Source: Jaminaea rosea
Taxonomy: Eukaryota > Basidiomycota > Exobasidiomycetes > Microstromatales
Direction of reading: 5' to 3'
Length of the DNA stretch: 64,000 nt
Assembly: GCF_003144245.1 (NCBI RefSeq)
Contig: NW_020289982.1
Span: 620,001-684,000 of the forward strand
The notes under the pieces were generated by a model. The model did not search any database. It was not told the origin of the DNA and saw only the letters and a list, made by a program, of their open reading frames with translations. The position numbers and the translations under genes were made by a program. This document shows, one piece after another, positions 1 to 11,430 of this stretch (position 1 is its first letter; every line of letters starts with the position of its first letter).

Positions 1-111
1 CTGCAGCACCAGAACAACAAGGCCGCCTACGTCGACACTGTGTGGAAGGTCTTCAACTGGAAGGAGGCAGAGAAGCGCTTCCAAGATGCTCAGCAGAAGG
101 CTTCTCTCTGA
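1..111 (+). CDS. C-terminal end of an unidentified protein (5' cut by window edge)
   Basis: The first frame is open from the left edge to a TGA at 109-111. It encodes the last 36 residues of a protein, ending QDAQQKASL. The fragment is charged and probably helical (it contains KVFNWKEAEKRFQDA). Only the tail is present, so I cannot assign a family. The coding sense is supported by the open frame and by the following gene starting about 430 bp downstream on the same strand. It could be part of a larger last exon or a chance open frame. Confidence 0.4.
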   Translation: MQHQNNKAAYVDTVWKVFNWKEAEKRFQDAQQKASL

Positions 112-537
112 CTCCCTGGCAAGCAGGCAAAGAGCAGGGCGGCGCTTTGAAGTGTGAGATGGCAGGATTTGATCTTGCACGCCTCGTCGGATAGTGTCGC
201 GACAGAAAACTGAAAATCGAAGCAATGTGTTTCTGGTCGAGCATTAGGGTGCCTTCCAAGCCCAAGTCGCAATGTGCGTTTCTCTCCTCACCATCACTGA
301 GTATCACCGCCTCTTGCTTGCCCTACACGATGTCCGTCCGTGCCGCTCTCGCTCGTGTGGCTTGGTCCAAAGTCACAGGCTCGCTCCCCGCCTTCCGTCG
401 CCCCGCTCGCTCCATCCGTCCGGTCATTGGCTGACTTCGCGCCTCGCGATCCCCAACTCTGACCCTCATTTCCACATCATCAACGCAATCATCGCACGCC
501 ACCGCTGACCGAGCTAGAACGCAGCATCAGCTCAACG
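112..537 (+). promoter_or_regulatory. Intergenic region / promoter of the chromatin remodeller
   Basis: These 426 bp lie between the upstream stop and the ATG at 538. Several short pyrimidine-rich stretches occur (for example around 410-480), typical of fungal core promoters and 5' leaders. No clear TATA box is visible, and the short open frames here start with weak codons and look like chance. Confidence 0.4.
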
Positions 538-3500
538 ATGCCCGCTCTTCGGTCACGAGGTGGCGAAGCTTCACCTTCGCAGCAGAAACAGCGGTCATTG
601 CGTAGCCAGGCGCCGCCGAGGTCATCTCAGGCTGGTGCGAGGACGACGCGAGCGGCAGCGGCAGCTTCTACCTCATCAGCTGGGCCATCGACGAGCAGAA
701 AGAGGACGAGGAAGCAGTCCAGCGAGGGGGAGGATGAAGAGAGCGGAAACAGCAATGGCGAAGCTACGCCGCCTCCGCCTCGTCGGCCCACAGCAAAGAG
801 GACCGGCGGTCCGCCAGGTATCACCGCTGCTCGACGTCGTCCCTTCTACGCTGCTGCCCGGCATGCCACGGCCGCAACCGACACAGATGAGGATGGAGAC
901 GACAAGTCGCCTTCTCCGACGCCCCCGAGAGCTACGAGGCGCTCGTCTGGCCGGCTCTCAGGCACAAATGCGACGCCTGCATCTTCGAGGACAACGCGCA
1001 GTCGTGCCAGACCCAGAACCAATGACAACGCAGCCGCGACCAGGTCGCGGATCAGTCGACGGACGAATGTCAAATACGACGACAGCGAAGAAGAGGATGA
1101 GCTTAAAGAGCTAGATGTCGATGATGAAGAGGAGGACGAAGAGGATGGACCTAGCACTTCGATGAGGACACTGCGCAGGTCGACTCGAGGAGGTGATACA
1201 AGGCAATCAAGAGCCGGGAAGACAAAGCTCAATGCCCCGAGCAGGACTTTGCGAGGCACCAGGTCTGCTCAAGAGCTGAGCGAAGAGGACGACAGCCAGT
1301 CGGACGACGACAAAGACGACGACGACGAACCTGTCACTCAACGCACCATGCGAAGCAACAACGGCAAAGCACGTCGAGCATCAATGCGTCCCTCGCCGCC
1401 GGCCGTCACTAGGCGAGGTCTACGAGCCAGTAGACCCAGACTTTCGACCTTCTCTATCATACCAACGCCGCCGAAACGCCTAGCACTCGATGGCGAGGAC
1501 GAGGGCGATGACGAAGATGAAGATGATCGCCTCGTAGCATCTACCACCAACGGAGTCAGAAAGCCGCCTGCCAGGCGAAATGTCCAGCGCGTGCGATACC
1601 GTCTTGACAGAAGCGAAGAAGAAGAGGAACGAGGCGTTGGATCGAGCGATGACAATGAGATGACGAGCGACGAAGATGCTCTTCAAAGACGCCGCCAATC
1701 GCAGACCACCAGGAGCACTCGCAATCGCCAGACAGCTCTCAGGACCGAATCACGCCGTGCTCACACGTCCTCGGCATCCTCATCTTCATCATCCTCCGAG
1801 GTAGAGGTGATCGCAACGGCAAGGAAAGTGGCTTCCCGACAACCAGCTCGCAAGGCTGACAAGGCCCAGCCAAGATCACAGCCAGCTCGCACTCGCCAGC
1901 GCAGGGAGCGACTCAACATACTCGACACTGCAGCAGACGAAGAGCTGGATGAGAACAGCAGTAGCGAGACCAGCGAGGGATTGTCCGAGTCGCTGAATGG
2001 CAAGCGCAGCAAAGCAACACAGTCCCGAGCACGCAGGATGCTCGATCGCATCGAGATGAGCGATGAGGACTCCTCTAGCGACGCGAGCAGCTCGAGCGGA
2101 TCATCGACAAGCGATAGTGACGAAATTGAGAGCAGCCAGTCGGAGGAGGAGCAGGAGGAGGTCGACCCTGCCGAGCCTGTTGACATCGACGACAGCGAGC
2201 TGCAACCCTTCAGCAGCATCTCGCTTCCGACAATGCCCGCTGACGAGGACGCCGAGTTCGTCGACATGGTGAGCGAATTCGCAGGCTCGATGTCAGAGCC
2301 AGAGTCAGAGCAGCGCTTCACATCGCGCGGCCGTAGAGTGCACAAGAGGAGGCGTTTGGGCGTCGAGTCTGACGAGGAGCGGACGAGACGCAAACAACGC
2401 GCGTCGATTGTGGCCATTTCTTCCGACTCTGAGGACGTCACAGCCATCAGCGACGACGATGGACGATACGCCCTCAGTGAGGACAAGATCGACGACGCCA
2501 CGCAGCACCACTTTGATACTTGCTACAGCTGCGGCGACAGGCCTGGCTGGCTGCAATTCACTGCCCTCAAGCAGATGCGCTCACGCCTCCGCAAGCAGCA
2601 AATGAAGCAGGAGAGGAGAAATCGCAAGAAGAGGAGGCGCATGCGCAGGGGCGACGGCTCACGCAGCTATCGCGCTGGCGGACGATATGACGAAGGAGCA
2701 TTTGAGGATCTGCATGCTCTAGGAGTGGCTCAGAGCGCCCTTCACGACCGCTTCCAGGACATCAAGACCAAGGCTGCCTGGCTTCGCTGCTCGACATGCT
2801 CTGCCTCGATTCACACGGGGTGTTTGGCCGAAACAGACCCCGCAAGACTCGTTCGTGAGATCAATCGCGACGCCACAGCTGTACACCGCGTACTCAATCT
2901 TGAGGGCCCGCCGCCAAAGACCCGTACCGAGTTGCAGCCGAGCGACGTTGTAGAAGGCTTGCAGTGCTCGCTGTGCGCTGAGGCCGACTGGATGTGCATG
3001 ATCTGCGCCGGCAAATGCGTGCAAAAGCCGTCCAGGATCCCGTCATCTGAGCCGATGGTGACCGCTTTTCGATGCAAGCGCTGCTCGCGAGCTGCTCACT
3101 ACACCTGCCTCGAGGGTGTTACAGGCGAGGAATCTACGCAAGAGGCTGCCCTCTCTCGACAGAAGGCAGGCTGGCGATGCCTCGACTGCGAGTCATGGGG
3201 CGACGTCGACGTCATTCTAGCATGGCGTCCTTTGCGCAACCCCGCCGAGCCTGATGGTACTCCCGAGCCCAAGGAGAGTTGGCAGAAGCTGCACAAGGTC
3301 AGCGAAGATCTCAAGCGCGAGTACCTCGTCAAGTTCAAGCACACGTCCTTCAAAGAGACGCAGTGGGTGCCGCATCTGTGGCTCAGGTCTGTCGCAATGA
3401 TCAATCTGCGACACTTTCTCTCGCATGGCAGTCGACTGGAACTCGATCCCAGCGCAACGGCGAGCAGCAAGAAAAAGGAGGATGAGGAGCAGACTGCGAC

Positions 3501-6500
3501 TGTACAAGAATTGGAGCAGCAACGCAAGCAGCGTCGACGCAGCAAGCGCCTTCAGCTCGCTCTTACTGTCTCCCGCGAGACTGGAGAGGTTATGCGAGGT
3601 CCGCCAGCTCCTGAGTCAGACGCTCAGGAGCGCATCCCAAAGACGTGGGTCACCCCTGATCGCATCCTCGACGTATACCTCTCCGTCTCTGCCGTCTCTG
3701 CTGCCGATCTCTTGGACCCAGCAGAATGCGAGATGTTCCACCGACGACCGCGCAAGATCACCAAGATCGGGCAGGGCGCAGGCATCTCTGCTCGCAAAGA
3801 TCAGCTGGAGCAGAGCACCGAGCACATCCACATCAGCAAGGTAAATCAAGATGTTCTGGAGGGCTTGTCCGAGGGGAGGATGTTTGACCTGCTGCAGGAC
3901 GCCAAGGTGCTCATCAAGTGGGAGGACCTCGAGTACGAGCAGTCTACCTGGGAAGAGAGCGTCAGCCCCGTCTCGTACGGCGAACGGTGGCGCTCCTTTG
4001 TCAGCGCATTCCGTCGCTACTTGCACTCGCGCAAAGTCTACGTCAAGCAAATGACTAGCCAAGACCTGGCCACGCTCGACCGTCAGCGCAGTCGTAGCCG
4101 GTTCGAGAGCATAGAATCCCAGCCTACGTACATCAAGGGCGGCAAGATGCTCGACTTTCAGATCGAGGGGCTCAATTGGCTGCGGTACAGCTGGCATGTC
4201 AGGCAGCCAGGAATCCTGGCCGACGAGATGGGACTGGGCAAGACTGTGCAGGTCATTGCCTTCATTGCGTCGCTGCACCATCAGTTCGGTGGACTGGCAC
4301 CCTACCTCGTCGTTGTGCCCAACAGCGTCGTCACGAATTGGGTACGAGAGTTTGAGCACTGGTGCCCGCACCTCCGCGTCGTGCCCTACTTTGGCGGACG
4401 AGAGTCGCGCGGCGTCATCGAGCGCTTCGAGATGTTTCACCTTGAGTCGATCAAGGGTCGCCAAGACCTGAGAGCAGAGGTTATCGTCTGCTCAGACACC
4501 GTCGCTCGCCTTGACCCTGCACCGTTTCGCCGCGTTCAGCAGTGGCAGGTGCTCGTGGTCGATGAGGGCACCAACCTCAAGAGCGGGTCTTCCATTCTCA
4601 TCTACAAACGTCTCGCTGCTCTCAATGCAGCGCACCGACTCATCATGACTGGCACACCGCTCAACAATAACATTGGGGAGCTCTTCAATCTGCTCAACTG
4701 GCTCAAGCCCGACGCCGAATGGAAAGACCTCAAGAGCCTGCGCGCCAAGTACGAGACCCTGACCCCGGAGCTCATCGCGGAGTTGCAGCCACTGCTTCGC
4801 CCGTACATCCTCCGTCGACTCAAGAAGGACGTCGTCAATCTGCCGCCTCGATCTGAAATCCTCATCCCTGTCTCGCTCACCCCGCTGCAAAAGCGCGTCT
4901 ACAAGGACGTGCTGGAGCGCAATGTCGAGGATATCCAGACTTTGACCGACCTGCGTGGCAAGAGGCAACAGAAGTACCACATTGGCAACCTGCTCAACGT
5001 CCTCATGCAGCTACGCAAGGTTTGTCAGCACCCTTACCTTGTAGCTCCGACGCTCGAGAACTTCGAAGGAGCCAACATCAATTGGAAGCTGGAGGCTCAG
5101 CGCCTGGTGGATGCCAGTGCCAAGCTCAAGCTGCTCCAGAAGATGCTGCCCATTCTCAAAGATCGTGGACATCGCGTGCTCATCTTCTCGCAGTTCGTCA
5201 TCTATCTGGACATCGTCGAGTCCTTCCTGCTCAATGAGGGCAACTACAAGTACCAGCGGCTGGACGGCAGCATCGGCAATCGACAGCGTCAGCAGGGCAT
5301 TTCTGCGTTCAACGCTCCCGGCTCAGACCTCTTTTGCTACCTTCTCAGCACCCGAGCAGGTGGTGTTGGCATCAACCTTGCCAGCGCAGACACGGTCATC
5401 ATCCTGGACCAGGACTTCAATCCTCACCTCGACATGCAGGCCATCGCTCGCGCGCATCGTATCGGGCAGAAAAAGAAGGTCATTGTCTTTACGTTGGTGA
5501 CGCAAGACACGGCGGAGGAGAAGATCGTCACCATGGCGCGCAAGAAGCTGGCCCTCGATCACATCATCCACAATATGGACGACGAGGAGAATCGCATCGA
5601 GTCGCTGCAGGATGTGCTGCGATACGGCGCTCGAGCGCTCTTTCAGGCTCGCGGGACGGAGGCGTCACGCAAAGACATCCGCTTCACCGATGCCGATGTA
5701 GAAAAGCTAGTGACCGACTGCGAGAACGGAGAGGATGTAACCCAACAGGGCGGCGGGGCGACGAGTTTGCTCTCCTTTGCAAAGGTATGGGAGCGCGATG
5801 AGGCGGATGAGGCGGAGGAGCCGAGTGATCCGACGGCAGACATGGCTGAAGAAGGTGAGCGAGCGCGACTGAAAATTCTTGGTGAGCAGCGCTCTGACTA
5901 TCCCGCCGATCTTCGCGTGTCCGCACAGGCTTCTGGGCATCGCTCCTCGAACGTACCCGAGCTCAACAAGAAGCACGTCAAGAGGCTGAGGAACAGATCG
6001 TTGGTCGCGGCGGACAGCGCAAAGCTAAGCTGCAAGCCATGGGTCTGGCTCCTGCCAACTTCCCAGGTCTCCGCGTCGGCGATGATGAGAGCGAGGACGA
6101 GGCAGAGGTTGAGCAGAGCGCCCAACTCCAGGGTCAAAGCCAAGGTGCACAGGAGCCGACGTTCGACTCAACATTTGACGACGGCCCTGACTTTACGATC
6201 GAAACGAACAATGGTACAATGTCCTCATCAGGCACTTCAGACGAGGGGACACCAGAGCGCGATGGCATCACTCCACCAGCATCTGCGGCACCAGCTCCAC
6301 CCATTAAGCGCGGGCGAGGAAGGCCTCGCAAAAACCCATTGCCTCCAGAGCAGCCGCCGACGCTTCTGGACCTTGCCTTCAGCAACACCTCGCGTCGACT
6401 CAAGGTGCCGAAGCCTCCAAAAGAACCGAAACCTCGCGGTCGTCCTCGCAAGCAAAAGGTGCCCGCGCAGCCAGGAGCTCAGCCCTCGATGAACAGCGGC

Positions 6501-8324
6501 AGTGGCAGCGAGCCTGTAGAGACGAACATTTATAACCGTATCGCCGAAGTGACGGACCCTGCTGTAGCTCGCGAGATGGCCTTTACCAACTTCCCAGGCA
6601 GGCCGGAGCTGGCCATGGCTCTGTTCCGTGCGTGGTCCGATATCATTCAGAAGAGGACGGGCACCAACCCGATGGCAAAGAGGCACAATGTCGATGCTGC
6701 TGCGGCTAGAACCGCCGCTCAGGCTGCTTCTATGTCGGCCTTGCCACCTGTAGCTCGTCTGGCAGATCCCGAAAGCGGAGGAGGACAGCTTACGACCCCG
6801 GCAAAGCGGCGCCGTGGTCGACCCAAAAAGAACCAGGCCCCTCCCGCGGCGTCTGTCGCAGGCACACAACCGTCTGGCGACTCGGCATCATCTCTTCCTC
6901 GACCACGCCCTCGTCCTTCGGTGCAAGCTGCCACGGGAGATGCACCAACTGCTCCTTCCCATCCGCCTGGACCAGCATCGGCTGTCGGCTCAGAGCAACC
7001 ATCGACATCGACGGCCACTGCGTCTTCGTCCTCGCTAGACTCAAGCAAGTACATGCACTCGCGTCGCTCGGTCACCGAGCTCAAAAAGATGCTGCGTGAC
7101 CTGCCTGAAGACTTCGTTGAGCAGGTCCGTGCTCGTCACATCGCCAAAGGCCCTCCTGCTCCTCTTCTCGTGCATGCCGGTCGCTCTCAACTCACGACGC
7201 AGCACATGGCCTACTTCTCGCTTCGTGTTCTGCGCTCCATCACTGGAGTGCATCCCCTCTTTCACGATGCCTTTACACTGGTCCAGTCCGAGCAGGTACC
7301 GCCGACATTGCGCGCTCAGCCATTCGAGGGCGCAGAGATGCTCTCGACGCCCATTATCACGGAGCGATTGGTGGAGACGGCGTATTATTTCTTCGCCCAG
7401 CTATGGGCCGTAGAGGGCGGTGCTCCTCCCACGACGGCGACAGGACATCCCTCTGCAGCTCCGCCTGCTGCCAAGAAGGCAGCGCCCAAGAAGCCGAGGC
7501 AGTCCAAGGCGGCAAAGGCAGCTCAAGCTCAGACGGCCAGCTCTACACGCACATCTTCTCAGCAGCAGCAAGAGAGCAACGTGCCGCAGCCTCAGGCCAA
7601 TCAATTTGCAGCTGCCGTAACTAGCCGTGCGGGCCCGATCTCAGCTCCATCGCCCATGACTGTCGACTCGGTCCTGAATCATGGCGGCGAGAACGTCGGA
7701 CGCTACGGGCAGCAGCAATACCAGCAGCACGATCAGCGCAATGAACGTCGTCCCGCCGTCGAGGCTGGACACTCCAACTCGTACCTGTACCACGGCGGGC
7801 CTTCGACACCGGGTGCCGCAGGCTTCGGTCATTTGCAGGCAGCTCAGTCCTACGGCTCGAATGCCTGGGCGTCCGGTGGTGACAATGGCGCGGCATCGTC
7901 GATGGGTCCACCCTCATCGCAACGTCGCGGTCGCCACACCAGCAGCGCTCAGGCAGCAGGTCAGGCTTTCTCATCGCCAGCATCGTGGAGCGGCAGCGCT
8001 TCTCGACCCAGCGGCAACGCGTCTTCGAGCAACAACTTCAGCAACTTCTCTCAGACGGCCTCGGACGCGTCGTCGATGCAACTCGACCACACTACTGCCC
8101 AAGCGGATAGCTCCAGTAGCAACGACCAGCAGCTAGCACTCTACTGGTTGGAAAGCATTGACTCGCTCAACCTTGCCGGCTTGTCCAAAGCTGCTCGTAT
8201 GTGGCTCATACACCCAACGGGCCATCAGAGGGATGTGATGGGGGCGGAAATCAACTCGAGGTTGGCGACCGAGTTGGACAGGAGGAGGAGATTGGGGCAG
8301 GGGGTCCCTGACTTCTTTCGCTGA
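538..8324 (+). CDS. CHD/Mi-2-like SNF2 chromatin remodeller with PHD-like fingers and AT-hooks
   Basis: Two exons, 538-5854 and 5929-8324, are joined across a 74-bp GTGAGC...ACAG phase-1 intron and give 2570 aa. Residues 1-650 are acidic/basic, Ser-rich and probably disordered. Cys/His clusters at about 657-760 and 808-860 look like PHD fingers (CMICAGKC, CKRCSRAAHYTC). Two chromodomain-like blocks follow (WVPHLWLRS near 945; VLIKWEDLEYEQSTWEES near 1124). The SNF2 ATPase has DEMGLGKT near 1229, MTGTPLNNN near 1370 and ARAHRIGQKKK near 1640. Right after the intron comes FWASLLERTRAQQEARQEAE, as in Mi-2/Mit1-type proteins. Three AT-hooks (KRGRGRPRK, PRGRPRK, KRRRGRPKK) sit in the C-terminal third. 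The role is nuclear ATP-dependent nucleosome remodelling, perhaps in a SHREC/NuRD-like complex. Motif II reads DEGT rather than DEAH. The family is clear; the Mit1-like assignment is inferred. Confidence 0.88.
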
Positions 8325-8684
8325 TGAGGGGAAGCGCGCGTAAGCCAGGGCTAAGCAGCTCCTCCATCTTCTCTACTTTCCGCCCACGATGTACCATATT
8401 CACATTTCAGAAGACAAGCAGATCGATGATGGCAGTGAAAGAGGGGTCGCCTGATGAACGTCTGAGTAGGGGGCCTCAAGCCGAGCACTCTGTTTCACGA
8501 TGTCTCGCACAGAGGCTGGCCAAGCTGAAAAGGGAGCTGGCAACAAATTGAGCATGAATGAGAGAGAGTTAGAGGAACAAAGGACAGAGGAGAGGCGGAT
8601 TGGGCCGTACCATTCAACGGCCCCGCATGCGGAGGAGTGAGAGCTACTCGGGGCTTCAGAAGGAGGGGGAAAAGGAGGGCAGAC
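8325..8684. other. Intergenic region between convergent genes
   Basis: About 360 bp separate the stop of the remodeller (+) from the stop of the next gene (-). It should hold both 3' UTRs and poly(A) sites. I see no conserved element or convincing small gene. Confidence 0.4.
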
Positions 8685-9437
8685 CTAGTCGCGGCGTCGT
8701 TGGGGCTTTGGCGGTAGAGGATGGGACTGGCGAGGTAGGTTGGTGAAACCCGTGTCGCATGCTGAGGTGGTGAGGCGGCTACGCCTGGTGAGGAGCTCTG
8801 CTCGGACCGCCTCATACTCTTCTTCGAGATCGAGGAGCTTTCTCTCCGTAGAGCGACGTTGCTGCTCGCGTCGCTCTTCGGACGTTCGATTAGGCCTACG
8901 ACGGCGGCTGGAGGCCGCTGCGGGAGGAAGCGCAGTCGGCAATGGATCGAGGCTGCTATGGCTGGAGGTGACCGGACCGGCGTAGCGAAGAGGCGCTGTG
9001 TGGACGGTGGTAGGCTGAGGCTGAGGCAGAGGCAGAGGACCAAGGCGAGAGCGGAGGTCTGTGACCCGCTGACGCTCTATCGTGTCCCCTTCAAAGCGAT
9101 CACGGTAGTTCGTGATTTGGTCGATGTCGCTCGCTGATTTCCGGTGTGCTGCGTACTGTCGGGTGTGATCATGAGGGACGCTGCAACGAGGCTGGTCCCA
9201 AGTTTCGCGGTAAGGGTGGTACCAAGCGGCGTGAAGTGAGCTTCGATGGGAAAAGTGGTATGATGGGTCCGGAGCCGCAGGCCAAGGATAGTAGTCCACA
9301 CGGTCATCATAGCCGGAGGCATGGCGCCGGGTGAAGGAAAAGACTGGGCTCAGGTACGGGATATGCAATAGACCATGGCGATTGGGCGAAAGCCTCTCGC
9401 GGTCTCGACCGACGTCATGAGTGCGAAAAGGGGGCAT
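8685..9437 (-). CDS. Hypothetical Arg/His-rich protein with a basic coiled-coil-like tail (copy A)
   Basis: A single-exon frame of 250 aa starts at an ATG in a CAACATG context and ends PPKPQRRRD. I do not recognise a family. The N-terminal half is rich in His, Tyr, Pro and Arg. Residues from about 175 form a strongly basic run (SSRRRRPNRTSEERREQQRR) followed by a predicted helix (ERKLLDLEEEYEAVRAEL). This recalls a degenerate bZIP, but the diagnostic Asn-x3-Ala/Arg pattern is not clean, so no function is assigned. The gene at 10089-10844 on the same strand has the same length, start motif (MP-F), central basic run and Arg-rich C-terminus, which suggests a diverged tandem pair. Long chance frames are common at this GC content, so the gene itself is uncertain. 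Confidence 0.5.
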   Translation of the reverse strand: MPPFRTHDVGRDRERLSPNRHGLLHIPYLSPVFSFTRRHASGYDDRVDYYPWPAAPDPSYHFSHRSSLHAAWYHPYRETWDQPRCSVPHDHTRQYAAHRKSASDIDQITNYRDRFEGDTIERQRVTDLRSRLGPLPLPQPQPTTVHTAPLRYAGPVTSSHSSLDPLPTALPPAAASSRRRRPNRTSEERREQQRRSTERKLLDLEEEYEAVRAELLTRRSRLTTSACDTGFTNLPRQSHPLPPKPQRRRD

Positions 9438-10088
9438 GTTGAGGGGCTCCTGGACGGTGGCGTAGCAGACAGGGCGCGAGGTAAGGAGTCGCCTTGTGAG
9501 CCATCGAGGCGGGCTATATGCTGGCGTTCCAGACGATGCTGCGTAAGCGGCGGAGACTGATTGAGTCGATAGGGATGGTAGAGAGAAAAGAGCGGCAGAC
9601 TATCGAGCGTGTGCGGCTGTTGAGCGGGCGGCGCGCTGCTACACCAATGGCACACGCATGCGCAGCACGAGAGCGGATCAGGCAGGAATGAGGCGGTCTG
9701 GACGCAGTCTTCACGAACGACGTCACCAACGAGTCGTCGTCTCAGATCCAAATGCGTCTAATTAGACAGGACTACGCTTGTCCAGCGCTGCAACGGTGGC
9801 GACGCGAAGTAGCTTGAGCGGCACAAAGGACATGCCCGTGCGCCACAGCTACGAGCATGGCCAGCTGTCACTCAATGATGCATTCAAGAGATGGTCCAAT
9901 CTGATGACGGGTGTAAATGCCAAAGAGAGAGGTACAAAAGATCGGTGGAGTGAAGTGATGCCAGGGCTGGGGCAAAAGCCCGTTCAGCCACCAAAGGCGT
10001 AGCTCCGAGTGATGGCCAGATTGATGCTACTACGCTCCGAGCATGAGTCTTGGCGACGTCCATGAGGCTGGAGAGAAACGCATCTTTT
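9438..10088. other. Spacer between tandem hypothetical genes
   Basis: These 651 bp contain the presumed promoter of copy A and the 3' region of copy B. Open frames here (such as 9778-10002 +) lack an ATG at the listed start or any recognisable domain. Nothing else was seen. Confidence 0.35.
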
Positions 10089-10844
10089 CTACCTACGGTG
10101 ACGTCGAGGAACTTGAGGGAGACGACTGGCAGTACATGCGCTTGATTGGGTGGCGGGGTACCTCGTGCTGCTGTCGCTGCCGTTGCTGCTGTTCACGGTC
10201 CAGCCTGCTCCACGACGACCATAGCGGTGGTAGTCTGCTTCCATCCGCATCCACCAAGCGTGCTCTTCTGCAATCTCGCGGCGCTTCCTCTCCTCTGAGC
10301 GCTGCTTCCTGGCCCGACGCTGGGCTGACGTTTCTTTGTGACGATTACTATCGCGTCGTCGTCTGGGCCCAACGGCTGGTGTGCCGCTGCCTCCATTCCT
10401 GTTGCTGGAATTGAGTGGGCCATGTGCCAAGGCGACAGCCGCATGAGGTTCATTGTGGTAGTTTTGCAGGTGCTCGTTGTGCCACGCCGCTTCAGCCATT
10501 GCCCTCCGCTCGGCGTCGCGCCTGTACTGCTCCCTCGAGATATCCTCTTGACGCATCAGCTCTTCGATGTGGTAGGCAAAGGGCCCACGGCCATGATTCG
10601 TCGACCTGCCAGTCGAATGCGGTTCTTGACGGTGGTGATGCATAGCTCGCTGGCGAGGATCTCGTGGGTGATAGTCCATAGCACGGTAGCAGAGATCCGT
10701 TGGCGCGCCTCGGCGGTCTGGACCGGCAGAGCTGCGAGGATAAGTTGGTGGCAAGTACGTCTGCGCCAGCATGAGGTGAGGCGGAGGCCCTCTAGAGTTG
10801 CTCGAAAGATAGTTGTAACCGGTCGACGGGCCATGGAAGGGCAT
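10089..10844 (-). CDS. Hypothetical His/Arg-rich protein with a basic helical segment (copy B)
   Basis: The single-exon frame gives 251 aa from the first ATG at 10844 (CAGCATG context). The open frame extends further upstream but only from a TTG. The protein has a Pro/Tyr-rich start, a His-rich middle, a charged helical stretch (QYRRDAERRAMAEAAW), then a basic run (GPRRRRDSNRHKETSAQRRA) and a helical segment with aromatic residues, ending VPRRHRR. No known family is recognised. Length, order of compositional blocks and both termini match the gene at 8685-9437, suggesting paralogy with fast divergence. It could be nuclear given its basic content, but that is only inference. Confidence 0.5.
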   Translation of the reverse strand: MPFHGPSTGYNYLSSNSRGPPPHLMLAQTYLPPTYPRSSAGPDRRGAPTDLCYRAMDYHPRDPRQRAMHHHRQEPHSTGRSTNHGRGPFAYHIEELMRQEDISREQYRRDAERRAMAEAAWHNEHLQNYHNEPHAAVALAHGPLNSSNRNGGSGTPAVGPRRRRDSNRHKETSAQRRARKQRSEERKRREIAEEHAWWMRMEADYHRYGRRGAGWTVNSSNGSDSSTRYPATQSSACTASRLPQVPRRHRR

Positions 10845-11430
10845 GCTGAAGGATACTGAGTGGTAAAAGGCCGGATTGTCGACTGAGCACCCGGGCCGTG
10901 TCCTGAGCAAAGGGTGGAAGGGAAAGCTCAGTCGCCTCGCGACATGTGCAGAGGTGCCTCCAAGCTTGATACCTGGAGAAACTGAGGAGCTGAGAGAAGG
11001 TCGTTATGATCCGCAGATACGCGTCGTGGTAGGGAAGGAAGAGAAGAGCGTCAACGAACCGCCGCTTGCAAGTGAGCGAGCAACCCGCCTTTGGCAATGA
11101 GCAGCCGAAGCGCGCCCGGGCCCCTGGCCTCACGACGCGTGCTGTGCTCCTCTCCCTCTTGCCTCCCTACCGACCACCTGATCCTCGCTCACCACCACGC
11201 TTCCAGCTCAAGCAGCTTGGACAGCTGTACAGCTGTGCTCTTCCAACATCTCGTGAGTGCGGAAGAAATGCAAATGAGTAGCAAACTGATGCAAAGTACC
11301 CTGTACAGTATGCTACCCCCAGGAGCAGTCCAGCGCCCCACCGAGTCAACGCCCAAGCCACGGGAACAACGTTCTGAGTCCGCGACCACCCTTACTACGC
11401 CTGGTCTCCCCCCCGCTGCTTGAGCGCACC
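10845..11430. promoter_or_regulatory. Divergent promoter region between copy B and the zinc-cluster gene
   Basis: This 586-bp region separates a minus-strand ATG at 10844 from a plus-strand ATG at 11431, so it must serve both. It includes pyrimidine-rich tracts near 11140-11200 and 11390-11420 on the plus strand. No clear TATA box was found. Confidence 0.4.

Noticed and set aside
8820-8920. bZIP domain in hypothetical copy A
   Set aside because: The basic run plus heptad-like helix is suggestive, but the invariant Asn and Arg spacing of bZIP basic regions is not met and the helix is too short for a clear zipper.
9778-10002. 74-codon plus-strand frame between the two basic-protein genes
   Set aside because: It begins at TTG, has no family resemblance, and lies opposite the presumed UTRs of minus-strand genes.
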